A program made the position numbers and the translations under genes. Of a stretch of DNA of 64,000 nt, positions 1-14,900 are shown one piece after another. The notes below the pieces were generated by a model, which saw only the letters and a program-made list of their open reading frames with translations, ran no database searches and was not told where the DNA came from. The stretch covers positions 34,216,029-34,280,028 of the forward strand of contig OZ024864.1 in NCBI GenBank assembly GCA_964017155.1, given 5' to 3'. Position 1 is the stretch's first letter. Each line of letters starts with the position of its first letter. Origin of the DNA: Oasisia sp. SBJ-2009. Taxonomy: Eukaryota; Annelida; Polychaeta; Sabellida; Siboglinidae.

Positions 1-87
1 AGATCCGGATACGTAGCCATTACAACTGTAGAGATGTTATACTGACACAGTTTGTCACCATTACAAGACAGGATAAACACGGTGTCA

Positions 88-925
88 TGACTTACCAGGG
101 TGGATGTGTCTCACCCATGGAAGACAGAATGAAGGGTAAGGTGTTGAGACTTACCAGGGTGGATGTGTCTCACCCATGGAAGACAGAATGAAGGGTAAGG
201 TGTTGAGACTTACCAGGGTGGATGTGTCTGACCCATGGAAGACAGAATGAAGGGTAAGGTGTCATGACTTACCAGGGTGGATGTGCCTCACCCATGGAAG
301 ACAGAATGAAGGGTAAGGTGTTGAGACTTACCAGGGTGGATGTGTCTCACCCATGGAAGACAGAATGAAGGGTAAGGTGTTGAGACTTACCAGGGTGGAT
401 GTGTCTCACCCATGGAAGACAGAATGAAGGGTAAGGTGTCATGACTTACCAGGGTGGATGTGTCTCACCCATGGAAGACAGAATGAAGGGTAAGGTGTTG
501 AGACTTACCAGGGTGGATGTGTCTCACCCATGGAAGACAGAATGAAGGGTAAGGTGTTGAGACTTACCAGGGTGGATGTGTCTCACCCATGGAAGACAGA
601 ATGAAGGGTAAGGTGTTGAGACTTACAAGGGTGGATGTGTCTCACCCATGGAAGACAGAATGAAGGGTAAGGTGTTGAGACTTACAAGGGTGGATGTGTC
701 TCACCCATGGAAGACAGAATGAAGGGTAAAGTGTTGAGACTTACCAGGGTGGATGTGTCTCACCCATGGAAGACAGAATGAAGGGTAAGGTGTTGAGACT
801 TACAAGGGTGGATGTGTCTCACCCATGGAAGACAGAATGAAGGGTAAGGTGTTGAGACTTACCAGGGTGGATGTGTCTCACCCATGGAACACAGAATGAA
901 GGGTAAGGTGTTGAGACTTACCAGG
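88..925 (-). repeat. 59-bp minisatellite (copy A) carrying tandem 5' splice sites
   Basis: About 15 units of 59 bp, very similar to each other. Read on the minus strand every unit contains TCCACCCTGGTAAGT or a one-base variant, the same exon-end and donor sequence as the real exon at 922-1023. The array therefore looks born from that exon-intron border. It lies in the intron directly downstream of the exon. Confidence 0.9.
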
Positions 926-1023
926 GTGGACGTGCCAAGGGGAAGGGTTTCCCTGGGGAGGTCCTCCAGCTTACAGGCCTGGTGGGACGCCAACTTCTGC
1001 TCAAGCAGATGCTCATGGACCTC
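922..1023 (-). CDS. Tudor-gene exon, copy A (intact)
   Basis: A 102-bp exon of 34 codons with acceptor TTTGCAG and donor GTAAGT, phase 0 at both ends. The reading includes HEHLLEQKLASHQACK and ends PLGTSTL. The duplicate at 33330-33431 splices in phase to the Tudor gene. Here codon 10 is AAG (Lys), whereas the copy-B exon has TAG. The next downstream exon would be left of position 1, so this is probably part of a second paralogue mostly outside the window. Confidence 0.6.
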
Positions 1024-1039
1024 CTGCAAACAAACACAA

Positions 1040-2283
1040 GTCACTGTCAGTGTGACACACGACAACACCTGTCACTGTCAGTGTGACACACGACAACACC
1101 TGTCACGGTCAGTGTGACACACAACAACACTTGTCACTGTCACACACGACAACACCTGTCACGGTCAGTGTGACACACGACAACACATGTCACTGTCAGT
1201 GTGACACATGACAATACCTGTCACTGTCAGTGTGACACACGACAACACCTGTCACTGTCAGTGTGACACATGACAACACATGTCACTGTCAGTGTGACAC
1301 ACGACAACACCTGTCACTGTCAGTGTGACACATGACAACACATGTCACTGTCAGTGTGACACATGACAACACCTGTCACTCTCAGTCTGACACATGACAA
1401 CATAAGTCACTGTCAGTGTGACACACGACAACACCTGTCACTGTCAGTGTGACACACGACAACACCTGTCACTGTCAGTGTGACACACGACAACACCTGT
1501 CACTGTCAGTGTGACACATGACAACACCTGTCACTGTCAGTGTGACACATGACAACACCTGTCACTGTCAGAGCGACACACGACAACACCTGTCACGGTC
1601 AGTGTGACACACGACAATACCTGTCACTGTCACACACGACAACACCTGTCACGGTCAGTGTGACACACGACAACACATGTCACTGTCAGTGTGACACATG
1701 ACAACACCTGTCACGGTCAGTGTGACACACGACAACACCTGTCACTGTCAGTGTGACACACAACAACACCTGTCACGGTCAGTGTGACACACACGACAAC
1801 ACATGTCACTGTCAGTGTGACACATGACATCACCTGTCACTGTCAGTGTGACACATGACAACACCTGTCACTGTCAGTGTGACACACGACAACACCTGTC
1901 ACTGTCAGTGTGACACATGACAACACCTGTCACTGTCAGTGTGTCACATGACAACATAAGTCACTGTCAGTGTGACACATGACAACACCTGTCACTGTCA
2001 GTGTGACACATGACAATACCTGTCACTGTCAGTGTGACACACGACAACACCTGTCACTGTCAGTGTGACACGTGACAACTCATGTCACTGTCAGTGTGAC
2101 ACTCGACAACACCTGTCACTGTCAGTGTGACACATGACAACACCTGTCACTGTCAGTGTGACACATGACAACATAAGTCACTGTCAGTGTGACACACGAC
2201 AACACCTGTCACTGTCAGTGTGACACTTGACAACACCAGTCACTGTCAGTCTGACACATGACAACACATGTCACTGTCAGTGT
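1040..2283. repeat. 31-bp minisatellite, copy A
   Basis: About 40 units of roughly 31 bp with the core GTCACTGTCAGTGTGAC, which is itself an imperfect palindrome, followed by ACACRACAACACCT. It lies immediately upstream (minus strand) of the 922-1023 exon, so it is probably intronic. The copy-B array is shorter, about 27 units. Confidence 0.9.
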
Positions 2284-2588
2284 GGCCCAATTCGAAACGA
2301 GTTCATTGCACGGTAGTTGCAAGTAGTCAAGGGTGTAAGTAAGGCCCATATCCCGGTGGGGATCATATGCTGAAGAAACCTCATATGTTTCAGAGTGCTG
2401 CTATAGGAAAAATGGAGACTTCAATCCGACATATCATGATTAGTTGGGTGCGCATAAAACAGAAAGAGATAGATAGATTATAGCGATGGGGGCGGTGGAA
2501 CAACAACAGCAGAGAGTACAGTGGTTGAACGTGGTTGGAGCGAGAGAGGGGGGGGGCATAGTGTACAGTGTGACGGTTAACGTGGTTG

Positions 2589-2589
<1 letters not shown>

Positions 2590-2646
<57 letters not shown>
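2590..2646. repeat. (AG)n microsatellite, copy A
   Basis: An uninterrupted AG run of about 57 bp. The same run is at 34602-34657 in copy B with a slightly different length. Confidence 0.9.
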
Positions 2647-2652
<6 letters not shown>

Positions 2653-2966
2653 GCTTCCACAAAAGAAGACTTCAAAGCCACAGTTAACAGTCTTACCCAA
2701 ACAGTTTGTGCGTGCTATTTCAGTGAACATCGCAACAAAGTTGAGATACACAATTGTTTTATTCATGCAAGGTATGCGTAAAACGACACTGAACTTGCAC
2801 GTTGTACCGGAAGTGTATAATGCGTCTCCAACGCTAGAATTGGTAATGTACAATCCCAGTATGACTTCGCACGTGTCAATGACGTTAAACACAAGTCCCT
2901 AGTCGTTACCCTGCACGTCCGTGAACGGAAATGCCTTATAATTGTAGCACACTTCCAATGAGTGTT

Positions 2967-3175
2967 TTAATAGTTCACCAAGAAAGCGTCATCATTAGAA
3001 GTCGTCCTTTCCTCATTTGAAGACAGTACGTGTCCCGTGCGCCGACGAATGCGCCGTTGTCGAATTGTAGCACTTAGAGGGGCTGTCGCACGCACCACCT
3101 CTGTACGACTGTGTGCATCTTCTAGCGGTCTGGTGGGCTTCTCTTTATCCTCTTGACGCATCGTAGGTTGTTCTC
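2967..3175 (-). CDS. Possible terminal exon of an unrecognised gene, copy A
   Basis: An open stretch of about 69 codons follows a good acceptor (GTGTTTCAG) and ends in a stop at 2967. It is basic and polar, with QRRIRRRTGH and a C-terminus DDAFLVNY. The same reading is unchanged in copy B. I do not recognise it and see no neighbouring exons. It could be chance, and a duplication this young preserves any ORF, so support is weak. Confidence 0.25.
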
Positions 3176-3964
3176 CTGAAACACGACAGTGCATAAGGTT
3201 TTGGAACCAGCTAAGATGAAGTTTTATGTAAGAGATCAACAAGTATGCTATGGATTCATGAGTAAAGAAAACAAAAATAGAGATCAAGGTCACTCCATGG
3301 TACGTGGTCCCCCGGCGTCAAGCCAATGCACACGAGGATTGTATTAGTTTATACATGTACTAACCCTGTCACTAAACATCTATTCCTCAGTTTCCTAGCT
3401 ATTGCTAATCTTGGCCTATATCTCTTCTTTATTGTCAATCACTATCTAGACGGGAACTCGCGAATAATGCTGTATTCTTCTTCTGCAGTCATCCTACATT
3501 GTATCATCCAGGGGGTGCCGTCTGGTCACATTTATCACTTTTGGTCATTCTGTAGCGGGCAGTGCTGCAGTAGGTGTCCAATGGTCATTGGGCTCTTTTC
3601 ACAGGAGCACATCCTTGACTGGCTGATCTTTCTATTTAAATACAACGCTTCGTTGGTCTTTATAAAATTTTAAATACTTTTCCTCATCTACGCTGTTACC
3701 TTGATCCTAGAACTACCACATTTCATAGCTTCTCTTTGCTATATTCATAACATTACATACAAATGGGATGTAAAATTACCCCAGTACATAAAAGGCACGG
3801 ATCCAGTAACAACTACCATATAAAACCTAAACACTTACACATTACATTAATATGAAATGATTAACTGTTATTTGTAAAACATCTACTCTAAGCTAGGTTT
3901 AGGTAGAAGCTCGTGTGCAATGGTGAGAAACCGTATTAGCTGCTCAGACTTGGCACTTGCCAAA

Positions 3965-4062
3965 CATAGACTCGCTTCTGATTTATCTTTAAGCTGACAC
4001 TACCGTTAGCTTCACATATGAAGTTAGAGATTCTAAGCTAAGAGCCCGGAAGCGAGTCTATG
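3965..4062. repeat. Nested hairpin / small inverted-repeat element, copy A
   Basis: Perfect 14-bp arms (CATAGACTCGCTTC at 3965-3978 and its complement at 4049-4062) enclose a second palindrome around GTTAGCTTCACATATGAAG. The same structure is at 35989-36086 in copy B. It may be a foldback or MITE-like element; no target-site duplication was seen. Confidence 0.55.
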
Positions 4063-4423
4063 CGTGGTAGTTACGGCAGGGGTTTCTCCTGCACCACCAG
4101 AATCTCTGTGGCCACTTCTGAAGTGACGCCAATTGATCCCCAATTAGCCCATTTATCGGGACATTTTATTACAACTACCCAAAATCCCAGAGTGAATTAT
4201 TAACCCCATAACTTTTATGTATTTCTTTATCATTGCTGTCTAATGTTTTCTAGTATTTATTTTTTGCGCTATACACCATGGATATTCTCAAATTGATGAG
4301 AACACCACGCGTGGCACTTGGAAGACGAAGAAGCACTCCCCGTTATTACCAAACTACTTTCGTGTGTTACCTTCAACTATTACAATCCCAGAGACGCTGG
4401 AGAATTCCCTGGATTGACGAACG

Positions 4424-5391
<968 letters not shown>

Positions 5392-5499
5392 GGGTGGGTC
5401 TGTCATGTGTTGGATCGATGGTAAATAGAGCGTTGTGTGAATGTAGACGCATGGTGCACGAATACGTTGTGGATGGGTGATGTATTAGCAAGTGAGTCC

Positions 5500-6765
5500 T
5501 TGGAGAATGTAGATTTTCTCTGATAGCAAGAGAGTTGTGACAAGATGGAGTGAACACTTCCAGAAGCTACTCAATGTCCCTGGCGATATAGATCATGAAG
5601 CTCTGGACAACATCCCGCAGCGCATTACCAAGACAAGCCTCGGTGAGATTCCAACCATGTCTGAGATTGCTAGAGCAATCGCCGGCCTGAAAGATGGCAA
5701 AGCACTGGGGGAGATGGAATTCCTGCTGAAGTATGGAAGCACGGAGGAGATAATCCGTTCAGCACACTGCACCAACTAATCACCAATGCCTGGGAGGTGG
5801 GTTCTGCACTACAAGCATGGAAGGATGACATGGGAGTTGGCGTCTACATACAATCCCAACAGAGCGGTGACCTATTCAACGTCGCACACTTCAGAGCGAA
5901 GACCACTCGGATACTGATGAGAGAGCTGCTATTTGCAGATGACAGTGCACTGGTTGCACACTCTGCCGAAAAGATGCAGAAAATAGTAGATGCTTTCTCC
6001 GATGCGTCATAGAAGTTCGGCCTGAAGATTAACTTCAAGAAGACCGAGGTGCTGTGCCAACCCAACTCTACAAGAACCCGAGAGGAAGATATCATGATTG
6101 ATGGAAACAGGCTGAACTTTGTTCTGGAATTCACCTAACTCGGAAGCACTATATCAAATAATGGATACATCGACAATGAAATACAGAGGATGGCCAAAGT
6201 TAGTGCATCTTTTGGCCGACTACGCCAGAGACTCTGGAACAACCACCTTGTGTCCATGCGGGTTTAACTGGCAATATATACCGTGTAATCGTGCTATCTG
6301 CCCTCCCATACGGACAGTATACAGACGACAGGTGAAAAAGCTGCATGCCTTCATGATGCGACATCTGCGTTCGATCAAGAGGATAACCTGGATGAACAAA
6401 GTGACAAACAAGGACATACTCGAACGGACAGGGCTGCCATCTATGGAAGATCTTCTGATCAGAAAGAATCTTCGGTGGACTGGACACCTCATGAGGATGA
6501 CACCAGGCCGGCTACCAAACGTCCAAAGCAGGTTCTCTACTCTGAATTAGTCTGAACTCGCTTCTGGTCACCTAGGCTAAAGTAAAGAGAGGGCGCCCTC
6601 GTCTCCGGTTCAAGGATACCATCAAGAGAAACCTGAAGCTGAGAGACATATAGACCGAATCATAGACGTCACTCTCATAGCAGAGAGATAAATGGAACGC
6701 AATAGTCAAGTTATGGAAACATTCTTTGTTGCATCGCATGATCGATGATGATGATGATGATGACT
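5500..6765 (+). pseudogene. RTE-like non-LTR retrotransposon relic, copy A
   Basis: Fragments of reverse transcriptase are readable in order: [11 protein letters not shown] and AIAGLKDGKA (thumb-side start), LLFADDSALVAHS (the catalytic A/FADD box) and, near the C-terminus, RKNLRWTGHLMRM. In-frame stops (for example after the FADD segment near 6010) and frame changes break it, and the palm around the first aspartate is missing. It ends in a short GAT-rich tail at 6743-6762, as many RTE-type LINEs do. The ORF was dead before duplication because copy B shares its stops. Confidence 0.75.
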
Positions 6766-7558
6766 CGCGTAAGCACTCCCTACTGTTCCGCGAGAAACGT
6801 CGAAGCTAAACTGAACAAAAACGTTAATTTAAACATGATAATATTAAGCTGTACTCATCTGCGAAATGTTTGTGCAACGTCTTGCAACTGTTGTCCTTGA
6901 ATTGTTTCATTCCCTGCGTCGATGAAGATCCATTAATTCAACTATAAATTATGCGTTGCACGCTCTGGCGTTGTTGGCGAGCTGTTTATGACGTCACATC
7001 CTCGTAGTCTCGTCACTCGCAGACGAAGGTGTTTTCGGACCTTACACAACATCAGTTAAAGCGGATTATTTTTATTTTACTAAAATAATAATATCAAGGA
7101 ACATAGTCATCAGCTCGGTTTCTGTTATATCATATTACTATGAAAATCAGATCCTAAATCGAAAACGAGGTTAGGGTCACCTGACTTGACTTGTAATGAA
7201 GAATGCTGTCTTTCGCGCAGTACACCCTCTTTTGGGGTAAATGTATACATGTGTTATGATTGTGTGCATTTAGACAACTTGTCAGATGTAAGTGCTTATC
7301 GACCTTGTGAACCCTCAACGTATAGCAATGTAAAATGCAAATCCCGTAAAAGACACAGACGGCCGAAAATCGTGTTTACTATCTGCACTACTTAAATCGC
7401 TAGCCTATATGTCTATGTCAGCTATATGTCTATGAGAATATGGTAAACTCAATATTAAATTATAGGCATTTAATATAAGAAAGGCATAACGCAAGATAGT
7501 GATGACCTGATTTTCCTAATATTCATCAGTCGGAAGCTACAACTGTCATCCATCGTTA

Positions 7559-7766
7559 GAATATTATTCTTATGTCCAGTTCCCAATCACTGAATCAGCT
7601 CCAGTCGCGCGGAGTCTCGCCATGGGCAAGGCCCATGCATCGTGATCCACTTACATGCCTTGTAGTTTGTATTATAGCTTTCTTATTTTAATTGCCCGGT
7701 TTAATATTGAGTTGAGCACACTGTCACTGTCACATACATGGTGATTTACGTAGCGCTGATAGTATT
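7559..7766 (+). repeat. Terminal segment of copy A, inverted relative to copy B
   Basis: This 208-bp piece is the reverse complement of 43566-43757, with small indels. In copy A it is flanked by short inverted repeats (ATCGTTA on the left, TAACGAT on the right). It marks the end of homology with B. Confidence 0.85.
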
Positions 7767-8602
7767 AACGATTTTAAGGCGTATGTGTGTATTTTAAGGG
7801 ATTTGCTCTTTGTGATAATAAAAATATATTTCCGATATTAAATTGCGTTTTAATATGTCATGTGTTATGTCATAATATGATTAACAAATTCGTAACAATG
7901 GGTGTTAAGACGATAATGGCCATCCGTATATCTAGAATATTAATACATTGTTAAATTGAAATGTTTGCTAAATACATATATTGATATACATAATTTTCTC
8001 ACGAGATAGTGTTTTCACTGCTGAACTGACGCAGTTTCTGACTCTCTCGCTCGCTATTTACGGTACGCAATTGTCCTTGGAAACATGGCACCAAGCATCA
8101 CATACCATATCGGATGTCTAGTTATGAGATAAGATTGCACTGATTGTTTGTGGGTAAAGTCAATGGAATTACATGAAATTATCTATGATATCCAATGGCA
8201 CTAATCCCAAACCACACAATTCATTTGTGAAAATCATATGGAGCTTTAAATGACTTACAATTAGAATAATCTACAAAAGAAGGTGTGTGTTAATCTAATA
8301 GCATACTGAATTGGGGGATGCTGGCAATAAATGTTCACACCTCAGGGCTTGTGGGATGATACCATATCAATGCCTCCAGGACAGTCATTCAATAGAATAT
8401 GTATCTGCCTAAACAATTACCGGGTAGTCTAGGTGCCCATGCACCAAATGCAGGCAGGGAAAATCCAGCTTCACTGGTGGGGCTGGCCTCTATCTGGGGA
8501 ACACACAGTACATGTATACACATTTTGTCAACGAAACAACGTTTGACAGAACAACAAACTGGATGTGAATTCCTCTTTATTGTCATTGTTCACATTTTAC
8601 AA
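7767..8602. other. Gene-free stretch
   Basis: AT-rich sequence directly after the duplication border. I see no coding exon. A minus-strand AATAAA lies near 8573-8580 and could serve a long 3' UTR, but nothing confirms this. Confidence 0.5.
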
Positions 8603-8930
8603 AAAAACACTGTCAAATCACACATGTGCAATACAGTAGTAACATTGTACAACAACTAATTATCATGACACTGTGTTTGCAAAAACACTTTCAAATCACA
8701 CATGTGTATAATGCAGTAACATTGTACAACAACTAATTATTATGACACTGTGTTTGCAAAAACACTTTCAAATCACACATGTGCAATACAGTAGTAACAT
8801 TGTACAACAACTAATTATCATGACACTGTGTTTGCAAAAACACTTTCAAATCACACATGTGTATAATGCAGTAACATTGTACAACTACTAATTATCATGA
8901 CACTGTGTTTGCAAAAACAGTTTCAAAACA
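8603..8930. repeat. 77/78-bp tandem repeat, alternating A-B-A-B
   Basis: Four units with period 78, 77, 78 bp. Units alternate between GTGCAATACAGTAGTAACAT and GTGTATAATGCAGTAACAT versions, so the true repeat is a dimer of about 155 bp duplicated once. The shared core includes ACTAATTATCATGACACTGTG. Confidence 0.9.
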
Positions 8931-11900
8931 AATCAACCATTAACTACCGGTAAATATCGCAAATGTAATTAAAATGTTATTTATGTAAGCCATTAACGTG
9001 TGCATTTATGTACAAGGTATTTTATCTCCACTTCTCTCAATGGCAACAAAACAAGAAAGCAGGCACGAAATCGTGGGACTAAGAAAGATACCCAATGGGG
9101 CATGCATGTAGACGTGGAGAAATTATTATTTATGGCACGATATACCCAAATGATACACAGCACATACAGTGACACCCAATCCAAAAAGAGATGGGACAAT
9201 AACCTCTATTTCATGATATCCAAATTACACACATCACAGTTGACAAACAAGTCTGCAAAGTGAACAGTAGAGGCCGGTTGATGCCGGGACCATCTTGTAG
9301 GTCTCAAGCAATAACAAAAACAAGGCTCCATTTCCCACAAAAATCAAATGAAAATGCCTCATGCATAAAGTTATGCATTTCACCAAGGTGTTTATTTATT
9401 ATAGCAGTTAATTTAGTGAACGCTCAAACAAGACATTGGAAATGACCACAACCGGGCAAGAGAAGTAAAGTGTATCTCACTGTTATGCTCACTAAGTGGA
9501 ATCAAATACAAATACGGATAAAACAAAGTCTTACTGCTGTGGAAATTATTTCTGTGACAAATGTGTGAGTTGAACCATTTTATCAGTTATCAACAACAAA
9601 GTGTCCCGACATCCTCAATGGAGGCTATCATTCAACACAGAATGACCTTGACCCCCGCAACTTTATAGCCTAGTAGTTAATGTGTATGGCGTAGACATAC
9701 ATGTTGCAAATTATCCAATTATTCATCTCGCACACATCTTAGGCTTACTTCATTGCTGTGATTTGTTCTGTCATGTAAAATTATTCTGCATAAAAGCAGT
9801 TTTGATAAACTAACTAAAAAGTGTACTTTTGTGCTCATACCAGTGCCAGTGAAATGATACCAAGTCTAAGGACTGCAAGCTTAACATATTATACACCAGC
9901 CTGACAAAAATAGGCATATCGCAAACAGTGTAAGCATTGGTTTTGTCAGAAATTAACCAGCTTTGGAGCAGGCCATTTAGTACGTATGACATTTCAACAC
10001 ATCTTCTATAGAACTTGTGTACGAAATGACCCAATCATGGAGCCATGAACAACATATTCCATAGTGTAAGCAGCGTGTATTATTAGCGATATAAGCATGC
10101 TACCTATGTAGATTGCTCTCTAGTCATCACCTTGCTCTGTCTCTTCAGTAATACATAATACCTCCTAACATAGACATTGTATTCGTTAGAGGCTGATGGA
10201 AAGAGAAATAAGCATAAGAATAAGACGCCATGCAAATAACCCTGTAATTCTTTTTGTCTGCACTGGCTGTGACTGGAACTGTTATTCCAAACAAATCCTA
10301 CTGAGACACAGAGAATGCTTCCAAACTTCCACAAACTGATAACAGGGCGTCTCAACATGGCCCCTTCAGGCTAGGCTCTGTTGATTATTAACAATAGTTG
10401 TTTCTTAAATCCTGCCAAGTGTGGTTAATTATGTAACATAAGTAAACAATGATTCAATTCCAGCACTCCGTACTAAAGGCATTCATAAAATTCATTCATA
10501 ACGTGGCACATTTTAAACTGTTGCCAAATTGTTGCATTAAAACGACTTGCCACAAAATACACTGAAATTGTAAACATAAGTGTGAGACATCCTGAACATA
10601 ACTACAATAAAAACAGATAAATATGCCATATCGGGTATTCTGTCTTACAAGTGAACTTATTCTCACACACATTGATCAAGCAATGTGTCCTGAAACCCAA
10701 TTACAGCCAGTAAATGTACTGCAGTACAGCAAATGATAGCCATCTTCTGACAATAAAAAAGGTAAGTTCTTATATAGCACAGTATACAATCATCAGGATT
10801 GCGCTTTATAGTACACTTTACTTCCTGGCAAACCTGTTCAACTGAACACCATCTTGACCTCGGTGAAGAACCACAGTTCTTTTTGACTCGTATCATGTGG
10901 GAACATGAAGGTCAAAGGTAAGACTTTATTACCAATGAGCTGTAAGTCACGGGATGGGTAGTGAACAAAACCATCGTTACCTTGACCTGCCTCACAGGGA
11001 CACCAATGCACTGTAATGATTTTGGCACTGAAAATACATATGTTGTGGACAAAAGTTGGTGCCCAACTTAAAGAGCAGTTGCCAGTGCTCAAACATGTTC
11101 ATCAGTGATTCCAGGTAGGTTTTGCATTACCTGTACATATATGATTTACTGACTGGGGTTGCAGCACGCCGGAGTGGCAATGTGTGAAACAGGGCACCAC
11201 TAATTTCTCCTGACATACATACCAGCCAGTGGAAGGCCTGGCAACTCATGGTTCTACTAATATACACACGACTCCGTATTACAAACATCGAACAAAGCAT
11301 GATTTCAAAAAAAATATTTAAGCTGTAGTCTTCTTAATTGACTCACTTCATTTCAAAATGTATTAACTGTTTGGGACATAAAACAAAGTGGCTACACCAT
11401 AACCACAGCCAGAAAGGTGTGGCCAATCAGCAAACATTTGCCTTATGTGCACATGTGTGGTACGCCAAGCCCATTAAGCTGTCATGTTCTGCTACCACAT
11501 GACTGTTGCATCTGCAACTCACTCAACCATGTTATTGTCTTTTCTCAACAACATGACGACAACACAACGTGAACCCAACATAAGAATGCAGTCATTTGTC
11601 ACAGCAAAATTGTCGTTATCCACAGCCTGGAATATGGTCACGCATTCACTGGGAAAGGATTCATGTGACCAGAGAGTCATTCTCCAATACACTATGCAAG
11701 ACAGACCTGAGTCTAGTAATCAAAATCTCTTGTATTCGTGTATACTCAAACCCTACTTGTGTCAGTTTATAAAAACAAGCATTTCATGAAGTATGATTAA
11801 GTTTCTTTGGATAAGTTGTTACCTCGTTATTTTTAATTAACATGCGAAGTTTCATTATGCCTTTACTGACATGCTTTGAGATATGTTTACATTATGATTT

Positions 11901-14900
11901 TCATTACCAATATTACAAATTGGGTGCTGATAACCCTGAAGCAACAATGCATAGTTTGTTAGTGAATCAGCTGCCCAATGTGTGCAATACATATTCGGCA
12001 ACACAAATATTACAATACATTTGTGAAACGGCAGAAATTACAGGACAGAAGAATTTAAATTTTGGGTTATAACACGTGATTGAGTCAAGGCTACAATGTT
12101 ACACTTTGCAAGGTGGATTAGTTAGCTGTGACAAGGAGTTGCCTCTTTCTGTCAGTGTCAAGAAACAGCACAAAGACGACATGCAAAATATGTGACAGAT
12201 TCCAAAATGCAACTTAGTTCATGTGTAGCCAATGCACCCAATATGACAACCACATACGGGCAGAGTAATGACTTATGCAGTGAATTCAACTGCATCTCTG
12301 TGTCGTTACTACACATACAAATGATAAAATTCCAAAGGCAATGAAGACAGATGATAATCCAGTTTGTTACGACTCCCAGGTACATTTCCCACTACCCTGG
12401 ACCCAGTCCTAGCTAGCCATCAGCTGCACACACCAACTGTCATCCTATTCCAGATCCCAGCTGTTATGGAAAAGTGCTTTCTTTTGGTCAACAAACACTG
12501 CCATCTAGCCTGGGGTACAGTCCAAGCAGACATTGTAAAGAAAACTAATTCACTCAACACGAGTCAACAGCATACAGTGGTAGTTATTTGTTTTTGAATG
12601 TTGTATTTACAATCTGAACATTTCGTAGGTAGCAACTTACAAGTTATGAACACCATTTTTGGGTTTCATTCTCAAATTGGTAGGTAGTTAAATGTTCCTA
12701 AATGAGTAAAGGACATCATATCTTCAGGTTATTCTCAGAAAACACGGTCACAAGAGTTCTTAAATTACTGTATATTCAAAGCAGTCCAACAGCTCACAGG
12801 CATAATTTCTGCCTCATTTGTTCTGCTTTATGTTGTGCAAATTATATGTTATCCCATTTCTAAATAAGTTTGATACATACATGACTTTCGGTTTAATTAA
12901 AAATCATTCATTTGCAAGTCTGTCTACATGGCTGAAGGGCAACACAGGACACATTCATGATATCGGCAAGTTTTTACACTCTATTGAACAAAAAAGAACT
13001 TCAAAAGAATTTACTTATTAAAGAATGTACCAAAATTAAATGACTTCTACTGTACATTATAATATTATTTTATAACTATTTGTGTATAACATCTAACAGG
13101 CAGAGCAGTGTTAAATGTAAACAAACTCCCACCCATTGAAGAATTTTTCTTTTTGACATACACTTTCCTGAACAGTATTTTGTTATAATTAGGTTTTTAC
13201 TGCCATTATTTATTTAATGCTAATCACAAATGGCTAAGTTTTGGCTTAAAGCAAGATAAAACTTAACCAGTCAAATAACAACACATTTTCATGAAACGTT
13301 TACAGAGTTGTACAGTAATGTAATCAAATTATGCATCAACCTCCCAAAGGAATGTAGTTTTAACTCTTCTTTTCTTGCTGTCTGTAATCTACACAAACTA
13401 AAATATTTTTAAAGAAATCCAAGAACACTATCAACTGCATGCAATTAACAAAAAACACTGTTTTAGCTTAATTCAGTCTTGATTCCTGGTCTGTAGCTAG
13501 ATAATCACATTAACCTATTGACCATTTGTTCTACTTTAAAATGAGAAGAATTGGAAATGGCCTGCAGAGGGGACATTGTTAACAATAAGACTACTAGGAT
13601 CCTGTAAGAAACTAAGGTACTAAGATCCATGTAGGTTATTATGCTGTTTATGTTTTGAGTGCTGATTCTCTGATTTTTTATCTTAAAGGTTAAACATTTT
13701 ATAGCCAAATAAAATTAACCCACGGGTCTGGGGGGGGGGAGCTAGCAGCATTTATACTACTCATCCCCATGAAAAATCACTAGTCCCACATTTATGGTGA
13801 ACGTCGCTAAATTGCAAACTTCTATGCAAACTTATCTCTAGCCTGGCAATGCTCCTTAATGATATAAACAAATAATTGTCTGCTTCATAACGGATGACAC
13901 AACACATTAGTTTAGTGGCAAATAGTTACTCACATGGGATGAGTGCTAGGCAAAGGTTACTCATCACCAGGTCTTTTTGCTTGTCTTGGGTGACGGTTAG
14001 GTTCGACCCACGTTACAATGAACCGTAATTAACAAAAAGTGTTAAAGCTAAGCCCAATACAGGAGGAATTTTTTTTAGAACATGCTTATAATATTCATGG
14101 ATTAAGGCTAGATTGTAATTTATAGTTCAATTTGTTCTTTCCAAGAGACTAAAACAGGACTTACCAGGCAAAACAAACACTGAACTTTTATTTAATCACA
14201 CTCCTAATTTCAACTGACCTGTTTAGAGATCAATTCATTTAGGCTCTACACAAAGTATCCTTTATCTACGTAGCACAAAATTACATTTAACCAAACAGTA
14301 ACAAGAATAACTGTGACAATGGTGGTCAAAGTAAGTTTGATATGGCACAGACAATACACAATTACATTAAATAAACTGGAAGTTCAGCCACAATGCAAAC
14401 AAACACATTTTGCAGCACATACCTGTTTAGATTTGTTTATGAAAATCCTCAAAAATGTCTGAAGATTTTTAGCCGAATAAACTGCAGTCTATAAAGGTTT
14501 AAGAAGGAATGAAAATGGACAAATTGCCAATCAAAAAATAAAATAAACCACACACTCAACAAGTAGCCTTCATTGATGCTGGTAAATTACCCATTTGTGA
14601 CATGTTTTCTGAAAATGACCGTTGCATTTATTATAAACATCATATTTTATAAAAAATTGTATAAAATAATAATTTAAAGACACTTATGATATAATGATGG
14701 CCCGACAACTAAAATATTCCATAATATCAGAAAATAATAATGATGTGAATATATTGGTAGCTATTTGTACTGTACTGGTAGCTATTTGTTCCCGTCTAAT
14801 TAAACAAAACATTTACACGACAATAGTTACATATGTATCAAAACAATTTATCAAACAAGACATTCCAGACAGATCTTCATTTAAATGTTTAACCATCTTA

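Noticed and set aside
1040..2283. CRISPR-like array
   Set aside because: Units are contiguous 31-bp tandem copies without unique spacers, in an animal genome.
2440..2892. Minus-strand ORF of 150 codons with Cys and Asn (copy B 34489-34902)
   Set aside because: No recognisable motif; part is AG-repeat translation, and no splice context supports it.
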